Source: Lachnospiraceae bacterium
GTDB lineage: Bacteria; Bacillota; Clostridia; Lachnospirales; Lachnospiraceae
Assembly (NCBI GenBank): GCA_017940415.1
Contig: JAGAYR010000002.1
Location: forward strand, 1-64,000
DNA: 64,000 bases
Direction of reading: 5' to 3'
The notes under the pieces are model-generated. The model was not told the DNA's origin. It worked only from the letters and a program-made list of their open reading frames with translations, and made no database searches. The translations under genes and the position numbers were made by a program. This document shows, piece by piece, positions 37,240 to 44,025 of the stretch. The number at the start of each line of letters is the position of its first letter. The stretch's first letter is position 1.

Positions 37240-37266
37240 ATGGATATTGAGGAACCCATCTACTAG
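37240..37266 (+). CDS. Eight-codon micro-ORF MDIEEPIY in the noncoding RNA
   Basis: ATG with AGGAGG nine nt upstream, then eight sense codons and TAG two bp before the terminator stem. The spacing and site are better than for most real genes in this window. It may be a translated leader-like peptide or only a ribosome-docking site; nothing downstream on this strand needs a leader. It shares its last codon and stop (TAC TAG) with the two-codon frame at 37012-37020. Confidence 0.35.
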   Translation: MDIEEPIY

Positions 37267-37267
37267 G

Positions 37268-37312
37268 GGCGCCATTCGATGAAAGTTTTATCGGGTGGCG
37301 CCTAAAATTTTG
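37268..37312 (+). terminator. Terminator of the noncoding RNA
   Basis: A 13-bp stem (37268-37280 with 37290-37302, two G-U pairs) with a 9-nt loop is followed by TAAAATTTTG. The stem base is GGCGCC. The tract after it is only moderately T-rich, but the stem is very stable and ends the structured region. Confidence 0.75.
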
Positions 37313-37317
37313 CCGCC

Positions 37318-37340
37318 TTAATGGTGCCTGACCCCATTAA
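37318..37340. repeat. Short palindrome with GGTGCCTGACCCC core
   Basis: TTAATGG and CCATTAA flank TGCCTGACC, giving a 7-bp stem. From memory, the GGTGCCTGACCCC core is a common element in REP-like sequences linked to REP-associated tyrosine transposases in many bacteria. It is unlike the GGGGACGC family and stands just before one arm of that family (37351-37370). Confidence 0.5.
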
Positions 37341-37350
37341 AGAAAAATAA

Positions 37351-37370
37351 AGCGTCCCTGATGTCACCTA
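37351..37370. repeat. Single arm of the GGGGACGC repeat abutting a stop codon
   Basis: AGCGTCCCTGATGTCACCTA. On the minus strand it reads GGTGACATCAGGGACGCT starting right at the TAG stop of the metallopeptidase gene. It lacks a partner arm nearby, so it is a half element or a decayed copy. Confidence 0.55.
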
Positions 37371-38036
37371 CTCCATGAGGTATCCGTGATCATCCAGCCA
37401 CTTTTTGTGTCTCTTGTAATCCGGCATGTATTTCTCAACCTCTGCCCAGAAAGCTTTGGAATGATCCATGTGCAGTCTGTGGCAAAGTTCATGTATTATC
37501 ACATATTCGATACACTCTGGCGGGCACATCCTAAGTCTCCAGGATAAAGTGATCTTTCCCGTCTCCGAGCAGGATCCCCATTTAGACTTAGCCCCTGTGA
37601 TCCTTACTTCCCTGTAAGTGATTCCCATCTCATAAGCTCTGTAGGTAAGCTTTACCGGCAGATATTCTTTCGCACGGGCTTTGAGCCATCTTTCGTAAGC
37701 CGCCTCATCCGACCCTTCAGGAAATATAAACTCATCCTGCGTTCTGGCTATTCTTCCCCTTCCTGAAATTCTGATCCCGTACTCTTCTCCCAGATACAGA
37801 ACCTTTCCGCCGTTCCTGAATTCATGCTCCCTCAGATTTTCCGCCATGTTCAGAGCTTTCACGTAATTCAGTCTGATCCATCTCGTATGCTCACGCAAAA
37901 AATCACGCACCTCACCCTCTGTTACAAAGGTAGGTGCGTTCACTATAAGAGTACCCGTCTTGTCAAATTTCATGGACAGGCTCTTCCTGCGAGAATATAT
38001 AACTTTTACCGGAATCCCATCCATTATGTGATCCAT
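37368..38036 (-). CDS. YgjP-type M48-like zinc metallopeptidase (DUF45)
   Basis: This protein of about 222 residues belongs to the YgjP/WSS1-like family of small metallopeptidases. The zinc motif is IIHELCHRLHMDHSKAFW (HExxH plus a third ligand region) near residue 185. It is preceded by the family hallmark TGAKSKWGSCS...LSWRLRMCP and ends with YKRHKKWLDDHG. The cellular role of the family is poorly known. The open frame extends upstream to a TTG at 38081, but those codons run into a palindromic element. I therefore prefer the ATG at 38036, with 38024 as an alternative; no clear ribosome site supports either. Confidence 0.85.
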   Translation of the reverse strand: MDHIMDGIPVKVIYSRRKSLSMKFDKTGTLIVNAPTFVTEGEVRDFLREHTRWIRLNYVKALNMAENLREHEFRNGGKVLYLGEEYGIRISGRGRIARTQDEFIFPEGSDEAAYERWLKARAKEYLPVKLTYRAYEMGITYREVRITGAKSKWGSCSETGKITLSWRLRMCPPECIEYVIIHELCHRLHMDHSKAFWAEVEKYMPDYKRHKKWLDDHGYLME

Positions 38037-38072
38037 AGTTTTATACCGATGTGTCTGAGAAAAGTGACAGTC

Positions 38073-38320
38073 AGGTGACAACGGGGACGCTACTGTTTTG
38101 TCATCAACTCATTCAGAGATCTGTTCATGCGTTCCGCGGGTGGCGCGGATGCATGATTTTCGAGACTTCGGTGGTCTGCGGCATGAGTATAAACATACAT
38201 GGTTCTATGGCCGCCTGATCCCGAAAAGCGAGAAAATTATGTACCGCGACAGGACCCAGGAATGCAGGAACAGTCTCCTATGCCCTTGGTGACAAAACAG
38301 TAGCGTCCCCAGTGTCACCT
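38073..38320. mobile_element. 248-bp element with 35-bp terminal inverted repeats
   Basis: The left end (38073-38107, beginning AGGTGACAACGGGGACGC) and the reverse complement of the right end (38286-38320) agree at about 32 of 35 positions. The interior of about 178 bp is GC-richer than its surroundings and carries an open plus-strand frame of about 60 codons (38098-38292) with no family I recognise. The element ends exactly at the coaX stop codon. It is the size of a MITE, using the same ends as the smaller palindromes in the window, so it probably moves or moved by the same trans-acting enzyme. Confidence 0.7.
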
Positions 38321-39102
38321 TATTTCTTCTTCGAAGCTTTTACGTTCTTGTAGTAGATGACCCTCAGTCCATCAATGAGCAGATCATCATCGAAGATAAT
38401 ATCATGTGTGCAATAAGGTGTGATCCTGGATGAAAGTCCGCCTGTCGCAATAAGGGACTTCACTCCTCCCATCTCCTTCTCGCACCTGTCGATGAGTCCG
38501 TCCAGCATCGCAGCATTACCATAGATAAGTCCCGACTGCATGCAGTCTCTGGTGTTGGTTCCGATGACCTTCTCGGGAACATCATAAGAGATGCTTGAAA
38601 GAAGCGCCGTTCGTCCGACGAGTGCATCATAAGAAACCTTGACACCGGGATAAATGATAACGCCAAGGAATTCTTTATTTTTGCCGATGGCGGTTATGGT
38701 GGTTGCGGTTCCGAGGTCCATGATCAGCATGGGAGCTTCGTACTTGGCGATAGCGGCAACTGCGCCCACAACAAGGTCCGCACCGACTTCCGAAGGATCA
38801 CCCACTGCGATGTTGAGGCCTGTCTTAAGTCCCGGGCCTACGATAAGCGCATTGTGTCCGGTGAGAAGTCTTATGACCTCACCGAGGATGTCGTTCATGG
38901 GAGGAACAACGGATGAAATGATACCGCCCTTTATGTCGTCGATTGCAACGCCTTTGATCTCAAGAATATTCTTTACAAGAACCGCATACTCTGCCTCGGT
39001 CTTGCCGTGATCCGTTGCGAATCTGGTGAGGAAGTAAGTCTTCTCTTCATCCAGCACACCCATGACGATATTGGTGTTTCCCACATCAAATGCAAGTATC
39101 AT
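38320..39102 (-). CDS. coaX: Type III pantothenate kinase
   Basis: CoaX phosphorylates pantothenate, the first step to coenzyme A. The 260-residue ASKHA-fold protein opens MILAFDVGNTNIVMGV (phosphate loop DVGNTN), has GADLVVGAVAA, DLGTATTITAI and GVIIYPGVKVSYDAL, all typical. I chose the ATG at 39102 with AGGAGG four to five nt upstream, rather than an in-frame extension to 39117. Its stop codon TAA coincides with the end of a mobile element. It lies directly downstream of an ECF transporter S component, and butyrate formation further on has a high CoA demand. Confidence 0.94.
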   Translation of the reverse strand: MILAFDVGNTNIVMGVLDEEKTYFLTRFATDHGKTEAEYAVLVKNILEIKGVAIDDIKGGIISSVVPPMNDILGEVIRLLTGHNALIVGPGLKTGLNIAVGDPSEVGADLVVGAVAAIAKYEAPMLIMDLGTATTITAIGKNKEFLGVIIYPGVKVSYDALVGRTALLSSISYDVPEKVIGTNTRDCMQSGLIYGNAAMLDGLIDRCEKEMGGVKSLIATGGLSSRITPYCTHDIIFDDDLLIDGLRVIYYKNVKASKKK

Positions 39103-39124
39103 ATTTACCTCCTGCAAATAAAAA

Positions 39125-39149
39125 GGGCACGGCTATAAAAGCCATGCCC
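39125..39149 (-). terminator. Hairpin between the ECF S component and coaX
   Basis: GGGCACGGCT and AGCCATGCCC form a 10-bp stem with one mismatch and a 5-nt loop, followed in the minus direction by CCCTTTTTATTT. It sits between the transporter gene and coaX and would attenuate coaX expression unless there is read-through. Confidence 0.7.
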
Positions 39150-39155
39150 GTATGT

Positions 39156-39737
39156 TTAAGCTACGTTGGACTTCTTGGCGATTCCTATGATCTGAACGAT
39201 GGCGGTGCTGAGCGCAAGGTTGATAACCAGCTCAACGAAGAAGTTAAGTCCCACCATTCCGAAGATCATGTAATTTCCGGCACTGGGATATCCGAGTGCT
39301 ACCGCCCACTCATTGATGGTATCCATGAAAAAGAGTACGCATCCGAGAAGGAAAAGTCCGGTGTTGGTAACAGGTGCCGCGATTCCGGCTAAGATCACCG
39401 CCAGGAACTTGTTCTTTTTTGCCAGAAGGTCATAAATGATTCCGGCTACGATTCCGGCACATGCACCCTTTAAGATACAGGTGACGATGGTTCCGGGAAC
39501 GTTAACCGCAAGGAACGCACCTGCGTCCGTGCACAGAACAACTACGCCGAATACGAATCCGAGCCATGCTCCTGCCCACCAGCCGTAAAGCGCTGCGCCT
39601 ACGATGATAGGTGCAAGTACGAGGGTGATGGTGAACACTCCGAATCTGACGGTGAGTGCCAGTGCCTGAAGTACGATGACAATGGCGGTTAAAAGTCCGA
39701 GCCCTACGATAGTGTTGGTTTTTTTAGTTGTATTCAT
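39156..39737 (-). CDS. panT: ECF transporter S component, probably for pantothenate
   Basis: This 193-residue protein has about six membrane helices with the small-residue-rich texture of ECF S components (VLAPIIVGAALYGWWAGAWLGF and AGIVAGIIYDLLAKKN regions). S components bind a vitamin and dock to a shared EcfAAT energising module, which is not in this window. Its place directly upstream of coaX is the main reason to propose pantothenate as the ligand; the family is assigned with more confidence than the substrate. A good ribosome site (AAAGGAGG) precedes the ATG. Two palindromes overlap the promoter upstream. Confidence 0.82.
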   Translation of the reverse strand: MNTTKKTNTIVGLGLLTAIVIVLQALALTVRFGVFTITLVLAPIIVGAALYGWWAGAWLGFVFGVVVLCTDAGAFLAVNVPGTIVTCILKGACAGIVAGIIYDLLAKKNKFLAVILAGIAAPVTNTGLFLLGCVLFFMDTINEWAVALGYPSAGNYMIFGMVGLNFFVELVINLALSTAIVQIIGIAKKSNVA

Positions 39738-39787
39738 ATTGCCTCCTTTGCTGCCGCTCTTCTCACATTAAAGATGCGACGCAACCC

Positions 39788-39838
39788 GATACATTATTGT
39801 ATCCGAGGACATTGTATCACAATACATGTTTATGTCAT
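39788..39838 (-). promoter_or_regulatory. Promoter with two palindromes upstream of panT-coaX
   Basis: On the minus strand a -35 ATGACA (39833-39838) and -10 TACAAT (39811-39816) are 16 bp apart. Two palindromes overlap or follow the -10 box: TGTAT-N4-ATACA (39813-39826) and GATACA-N4-TGTATC (39788-39803), 24 bp centre to centre. They are candidate binding sites for a repressor of vitamin uptake; the regulator is unknown. Confidence 0.55.
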
Positions 39839-39858
39839 GCATTTTTTCCCATACAAAA

Positions 39859-39885
39859 AGGACCGGTCTTTAACTGACCGGTCCT
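39859..39885 (-). terminator. Intrinsic terminator downstream of asnA
   Basis: The perfect 10-bp stem AGGACCGGTC / GACCGGTCCT with a 7-nt loop is followed in the minus direction by TTTTTGTAT. It lies just past the asnA stop codon and separates it from the panT-coaX unit. Confidence 0.88.
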
Positions 39886-39898
39886 GTGTAAATCTTGA

Positions 39899-40909
39899 TC
39901 AAAGAAGTTTTACGCCTGCTGCGGTTGCCTTAGCCACATCTTCATCGGGCCAGATGGATGACTGAACCTCACCGATGTGTGCTTTTCTGAGGAAGAACAT
40001 GCAGATTCTTGACTGTCCGATTCCTCCGCCGATGGTGTAAGGAAGCTTTCCGTCGATGATGGCTTTCTGGAAAGGAAGCTGGGCTCTTTCGGGGCATCCT
40101 GCCTTTTCAAGCTGAGTTTTGATGGACTCTTCATCAACTCTGATACCCATGCTGGAAAGCTCAAGTGCTATGTCGAGTACGGGATAATATACGAAGATGT
40201 CACAGTTAAGTGCCCAGTCATCGTAGTCGGGAGCTCTGAAATCATGAACCTCACCGGATGCAAGCTTATCACCGATCTGCATGAGACAAACCGCACCCTT
40301 TTCCTTGGTGATGAGATATTCTCTCTCCTTGGCGGTCTTGCCCGGATACATATCCTCAAGTTCCTGAGTGGTGATAAAGAAAATATCGTGAGGAAGGATC
40401 TCCTCGATGTAGTCGTACTGAATTGCCATGTACTTCTCTGTTTTACGGAGAGCCGCATAAACATCGAGTACGGTGTCCTTAAGAGTGGTGAAGTTTCTGT
40501 CTGCCTTAAGGATGATCTTCTCCCAGTCCCACTGATCTACGAATACGGAGTGGATATTGTCGGGATCTTCATCAGCTCTGATTGCGTTCATGTCGGTATA
40601 GAGACCTTCATCAACTTCGAAGCCGTATTTTGCGAGAGCGTATCTCTTCCATTTAGCAAGTGACTGTACAACTTCAGCCTTGCGTCCGCCCTCATTTGCG
40701 ATAGTGAAAGAAACGGGAGTCTCAACGCCATTAAGATTATCATTCAAACCCGACTCAGGAGTTACGAATAGGGGAGCGGAAACTCTCTGGAGATTAAGTC
40801 TCTCGGAAAGTCTCGCCTGGAAATAATCCTTTACTGTTTTGATGGCTACCTGTGTGTCGTGAAGGTTAAGCGGTGACTTATACCCTTCAGGAATGATAAT
40901 TTGGCTCAT
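39899..40909 (-). CDS. asnA: Aspartate-ammonia ligase (asparagine synthetase A)
   Basis: AsnA makes asparagine from aspartate, ammonia and ATP and is related to class II aminoacyl-tRNA synthetases. The 336-residue protein contains DTQVAIKTVKDYFQ, the SVFVDQWDWEKII stretch, RAPDYDDWALNCDIFVYYP and the motif-3-like GGGIGQSRICMFFL near the end, all diagnostic. I chose the ATG at 40909 with a CGGAGG site 6 nt upstream rather than the in-frame extension to 40933. A perfect 18-bp palindrome (40937-40954) lies just upstream. Confidence 0.95.
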   Translation of the reverse strand: MSQIIIPEGYKSPLNLHDTQVAIKTVKDYFQARLSERLNLQRVSAPLFVTPESGLNDNLNGVETPVSFTIANEGGRKAEVVQSLAKWKRYALAKYGFEVDEGLYTDMNAIRADEDPDNIHSVFVDQWDWEKIILKADRNFTTLKDTVLDVYAALRKTEKYMAIQYDYIEEILPHDIFFITTQELEDMYPGKTAKEREYLITKEKGAVCLMQIGDKLASGEVHDFRAPDYDDWALNCDIFVYYPVLDIALELSSMGIRVDEESIKTQLEKAGCPERAQLPFQKAIIDGKLPYTIGGGIGQSRICMFFLRKAHIGEVQSSIWPDEDVAKATAAGVKLL

Positions 40910-40936
40910 GGAGTCCTCCGTGTAAATTTGCAAAAA

Positions 40937-40954
40937 TGATAAAATACTTTATCA
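40937..40954. promoter_or_regulatory. 18-bp palindrome upstream of asnA
   Basis: TGATAAA-N4-TTTATCA, perfect, 28 bp before the asnA start codon and inside the short gap to the CbiT-like gene. It is a candidate operator. The sequence is AT-rich enough that chance or a weak hairpin remains possible. Confidence 0.4.
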
Positions 40955-40979
40955 CTATTCGCGGAAAAAATAAATACTT

Positions 40980-41885
40980 TTACTCTCCTGCCCTTGCTGT
41001 GATGATCCAGGGTGAGGGCTGGCTTTCGAACAGATTCTTGGAATTAAGCTTGGAAACGCTGATCTGGATGATGCTGACGTCGGTCATTCCGAATCTTCCG
41101 AGGATGTCGCGCATGTTTGCCGCAACCCTGAAATCAAGGGTGTAGATGACAAATTCCATGTTTGGGTTGAGCTGGGTCAGGAAGGTGATCTCCTGCTCCA
41201 TGCTTGCGGATGCAACCAGCATGGTGGTATCGGGAACGGGAAGGTCCTTGAAGGTCTTGGCATCTACATGGTCGATGATGGAGATGTTCTTAAGACCGAA
41301 CTTTCCTACGTTCTCCTCAAGAGTCTCTCTGTCGCTTTCTTTGTACTCAACAGCGATAACGGAACCTTCTCCGCAGATCATAGCGGTCTCGACAGCGATG
41401 GACTCTCCGGATATTACACAGAAATTTTTGTTTTCTGCGATCTGCATCTTGGAAAGGATTACGGAGCGGATCTCACTTCCTACGTATCTTACGGAACCGG
41501 ATGCGAAGTTCTTGTTGTCCATTCCGAATTTGATGGTGCTTCTTGCGTTGGGATTAAGAACGATCATTCCGGCACTTGCATTGATGCCGCGGTCGATCAT
41601 ATCCGCAAGCTGTTTTCTTTTGATCTCACCGGCAGGCTCGGATCCTTCATTATAGATAACCTCGCACTCTCCAAGGCCTACGCTCCACATGCGATAAAAG
41701 ATATCCTGATCACCTGCTTCGGTGAAGACAAGGGTGCAGCGGTGTGCCTCAACTGTAGGGATGAGGTTTTTATTTTTTCTGGTGATATCGAGGATCTTTA
41801 CATGCTCGAGATCGATATCGGTATTTTCGGAGAAATACTTAAGCCACGAAATAATATGGTCGTTACTGAATAATTGTTTCGACAT
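40980..41885 (-). CDS. CbiT-like putative SAM-binding protein of unknown function
   Basis: This 301-residue protein has a C-terminal half that looks like the methyltransferase fold of CbiT/CobL (precorrin decarboxylating methylase). The stretch VGSEIRSVILSKMQI corresponds to the conserved TKxEVRAxxLSKL of CbiT, followed by ESIAVETAMI, GSVIAVEYKESDRETLEENVG split over residues 170-200, and FGLKNISIIDHVDAKTF. The usual glycine-rich SAM loop (DIGAGTG) is replaced by VISGESI, so SAM binding and activity are doubtful. The first 130 residues are unassigned. No cobalamin genes are nearby. It is 15 bp downstream of porB, so it probably belongs to the oxidoreductase operon. Confidence 0.6.
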   Translation of the reverse strand: MSKQLFSNDHIISWLKYFSENTDIDLEHVKILDITRKNKNLIPTVEAHRCTLVFTEAGDQDIFYRMWSVGLGECEVIYNEGSEPAGEIKRKQLADMIDRGINASAGMIVLNPNARSTIKFGMDNKNFASGSVRYVGSEIRSVILSKMQIAENKNFCVISGESIAVETAMICGEGSVIAVEYKESDRETLEENVGKFGLKNISIIDHVDAKTFKDLPVPDTTMLVASASMEQEITFLTQLNPNMEFVIYTLDFRVAANMRDILGRFGMTDVSIIQISVSKLNSKNLFESQPSPWIITARAGE

Positions 41886-41899
41886 ATATGTACCTCCGA

Positions 41900-42835
41900 T
41901 TATTTACACTTAGCGAGAAGATCTTCCCACTTCTTGTCAACGTACTTCTGAGCTGCTTCGATGGTCCACTCGTTGCCCTTCTTGAAGCAGTGAGCGAATC
42001 TTCCCTGAAGTTTCATGAACTCCTCAACGGGGAGTTTCTTCTTGGGCTCATATGTAAGTCTGTACTCTCCGTCCACAACTTCATAAACGGGCCATACGCA
42101 TGTATCGATGGCTGCCTTGCAGATTGCAAGGAGATCTTCGGTAGGATAGTTCCAGCCTCTGGGGCAGGGAGTAAGTACATTTACGAAAGTAGGACCTTCG
42201 GTATAGATAGCTCTGTGAGCCTTCTCGTGGAAGTCCTTCATGTTACCGAAAAGTGTGGTCTGTGCGGCATAGTGAACGCCGTGAGCAACAACGATCTGTG
42301 TAAGATCCTTCTGCTCCTGCTTCTTACCTACGGATTCTGCGCCTGCGGGTGTGGTGGTTGCAGCTGCGAATCTGGGAGTTGCTGAAGACCTCTGGGTTCC
42401 GGTATTCATATACGCATTATTGTCGTAGCAGAAATAAGTAAGATCGTGTCCTCTTTCGAGAGCTCCGGAAAGTGACTGGAATCCGATGTCATAGGTTCCG
42501 CCGTCTCCGCCGATTACAAGTACTTTGTAATTGGTATCGGGATTTACTTTTCCCTTTCTCTTCATAACTTCAACTGCGGCGCATACACCCGATGCGGTTG
42601 AAGATGCATTTTCGAATGCGGTGTGGATGTAGGAATCATCCCATGCGGTATAAGGATACTGGAAAGATGAAACTTCAAGACATCCGGTAGCATTACAAAT
42701 GACAGCCTTGTCATTTTCGTCTACAGCTCTCATCATGGCTCTGCAGACGATTCCCGCTCCGCAGCCGGCACAAAGTCTGTGTCCGGGATTGAAGCGTTCT
42801 TTTTTATTCATTTCCTCTTTAAGATTATATGCCAT
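41900..42835 (-). CDS. porB: 2-oxoacid:ferredoxin oxidoreductase, beta subunit
   Basis: PorB binds thiamine diphosphate and helps oxidise a 2-oxoacid to an acyl-CoA with reduction of ferredoxin. The 311-residue protein starts with the iron-sulfur-binding GHRLCAGCGAGIVCR. The ThDP motif GGDGGTYDIGFQSLSGALER (near residue 108) and the ANNNAYMNTG-like YDNNAYMNTG follow. A later cysteine lies in TPCPRGWNYP. With PorA, PorD and PorG just upstream, this is the four-subunit type. Pyruvate is the likely substrate. Confidence 0.92.
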   Translation of the reverse strand: MAYNLKEEMNKKERFNPGHRLCAGCGAGIVCRAMMRAVDENDKAVICNATGCLEVSSFQYPYTAWDDSYIHTAFENASSTASGVCAAVEVMKRKGKVNPDTNYKVLVIGGDGGTYDIGFQSLSGALERGHDLTYFCYDNNAYMNTGTQRSSATPRFAAATTTPAGAESVGKKQEQKDLTQIVVAHGVHYAAQTTLFGNMKDFHEKAHRAIYTEGPTFVNVLTPCPRGWNYPTEDLLAICKAAIDTCVWPVYEVVDGEYRLTYEPKKKLPVEEFMKLQGRFAHCFKKGNEWTIEAAQKYVDKKWEDLLAKCK

Positions 42836-42840
42836 TTTCT

Positions 42841-44025
42841 TTACCTCTCACGCTGTCCCATGTGTGTATAGATGTCGCCGGTTTCACCTGTCTCTGCGAT
42901 CTTCGCAAGTCTGTCATACACACTCTTGGCGGATTCCACGGTAAAATCTCTTCCGCCGAGACCGAATACTATATCAACCATAAGAGGTCTTGTTTTTAAG
43001 TTGTAGCATGCGCCTGAGGTTTCCGCATAAAGAGGACCGCCGCATCCGGAGAAGCCTTCCGACTTATCCATTATTGCAACTGCCTTGCAGTTCTTAAGTG
43101 CGTTAGCGATCTCTTCGCCCGGGAAAGGTCTGAAGACTCTGATCTTGATAAGACCTGCCTTTACGCCCTGAGCTCTGAGCTCGTCAACAGCAGCCTTTGC
43201 GGTACCTGCGGAAGATCCCATGATTACCATGGCAAGCTCTGCATCTTCCATCTTGTACTCTTCGATGAGTCCGTACTTTCTTCCGAAAGTCTTCTCGAAG
43301 TCTGCGGCAACATCCAGGATAACCTGCTTTGCATTCATCATTGCATGTGCCTGTGCAACACGTGCTTCCATATAATAGGCACTGATGCCGTAAGGGCCTA
43401 CTGCAAGAGGATTCTCTTCTTTAAGAAGATAGTTCTCGGGATGATATTCTCCGACGAAAGCTTTTACCTTATCGTCCTCTTCAAGCTCGATATTCTCGAT
43501 AGCATGAGAAGTGATGAATCCGTCCTCACAGATCATGAGAGGAAGTCTTACATCGGGATGCTCAGCGATACGGTGTGCCTGAAGGTAATTGTCATATACT
43601 TCCTGGTTGTTCTCGGCGTAGATCTGGATGAATCCGGAATCACGCTCAGCCATGGAGTCGGAATAGTCGTGGTTGATGTTGATGGGACCGGTAAGTGCAC
43701 GGCACGCAACAGCCAAAACTACGGGAAGTCTTGATGAAGCCGCAACGTAGAGGACTTCATTCATAAAAGATAGACCTGCCGAAGAAGTTGCGGTAACTGC
43801 TCTGCAGCCTGCTGCTTCAGCGCCGAGACATGCTGAAAGGGATGAATGCTCACTCTCAACGCAGATGAACTCGGTATCCACCTTGCCGTCTGCAACATAC
43901 TGTGCAAAATACTGAGGGATCTCGGTGGAAGGGGTTATGGGGAACATTGCGAATACATCGGGATTGACCTGTCTCATCGCAGTTGCGATAGCTTCGTTAC
44001 CCGATAATCTTTCTCTGATACTCAT
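42841..44025 (-). CDS. porA: 2-oxoacid:ferredoxin oxidoreductase, alpha subunit
   Basis: PorA carries the pyrimidine-binding and transketolase C-terminal domains. The 394-residue protein shows GNEAIATAMRQVNPDVFAMF, FPITPSTEIPQY, and ALTGPININHDYSD, the last resembling pyruvate-type enzymes more than 2-ketoisovalerate ones. The start at 44025 shares one base with the porD stop codon (TGATG arrangement) and has AAGGAGGAG upstream inside porD. An in-frame extension to 44064 is therefore rejected. Confidence 0.93.
   Translation of the reverse strand: MSIRERLSGNEAIATAMRQVNPDVFAMFPITPSTEIPQYFAQYVADGKVDTEFICVESEHSSLSACLGAEAAGCRAVTATSSAGLSFMNEVLYVAASSRLPVVLAVACRALTGPININHDYSDSMAERDSGFIQIYAENNQEVYDNYLQAHRIAEHPDVRLPLMICEDGFITSHAIENIELEEDDKVKAFVGEYHPENYLLKEENPLAVGPYGISAYYMEARVAQAHAMMNAKQVILDVAADFEKTFGRKYGLIEEYKMEDAELAMVIMGSSAGTAKAAVDELRAQGVKAGLIKIRVFRPFPGEEIANALKNCKAVAIMDKSEGFSGCGGPLYAETSGACYNLKTRPLMVDIVFGLGGRDFTVESAKSVYDRLAKIAETGETGDIYTHMGQRER

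Larger units (their letters stand above)
36895..37312 (+). ncRNA. Unrecognised structured noncoding RNA with three micro-ORFs
   Basis: The interval between the promoter and the hairpin at 37268-37302 holds no normal gene but much structure. CGGATGA (36907-36913) pairs with TCATCTG (36932-36938). CCGGTGAATATCC near 37031-37043 pairs with GGATATCATCTCGG near 37055-37068. TATCC (37232-37236 region) pairs with GGATA. Three start codons each follow a strong ribosome site: GGAGG at 36951-36955 before ATG GGA CAT TAA (36964-36975); GGAGG at 36999-37003 before ATG TAC TAG (37012-37020); AGGAGG ending 37230 before an eight-codon frame MDIEEPIY (37240-37266). The first two share the pattern GGAGGNNAGTCCGATG. 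I compared it by eye with RNase P, tmRNA, 6S and SRP RNA and found no match. ROOL, GOLLD, raiA, OLE and HEARO-type RNAs cannot be excluded without a covariance-model search. Confidence 0.7.

Noticed and set aside
36995-37240. An 81-codon minus-strand frame across the noncoding RNA
   Set aside because: It runs antisense through the structured region, has no ribosome site or recognisable motif, and overlaps three plus-strand ribosome sites and the hairpins.
36964-37266. tmRNA-like tag reading frame in the noncoding RNA
   Set aside because: No tRNA-Ala-like ends or CCA, and the longest frame (MDIEEPIY) does not end in the ALAA-type tag.
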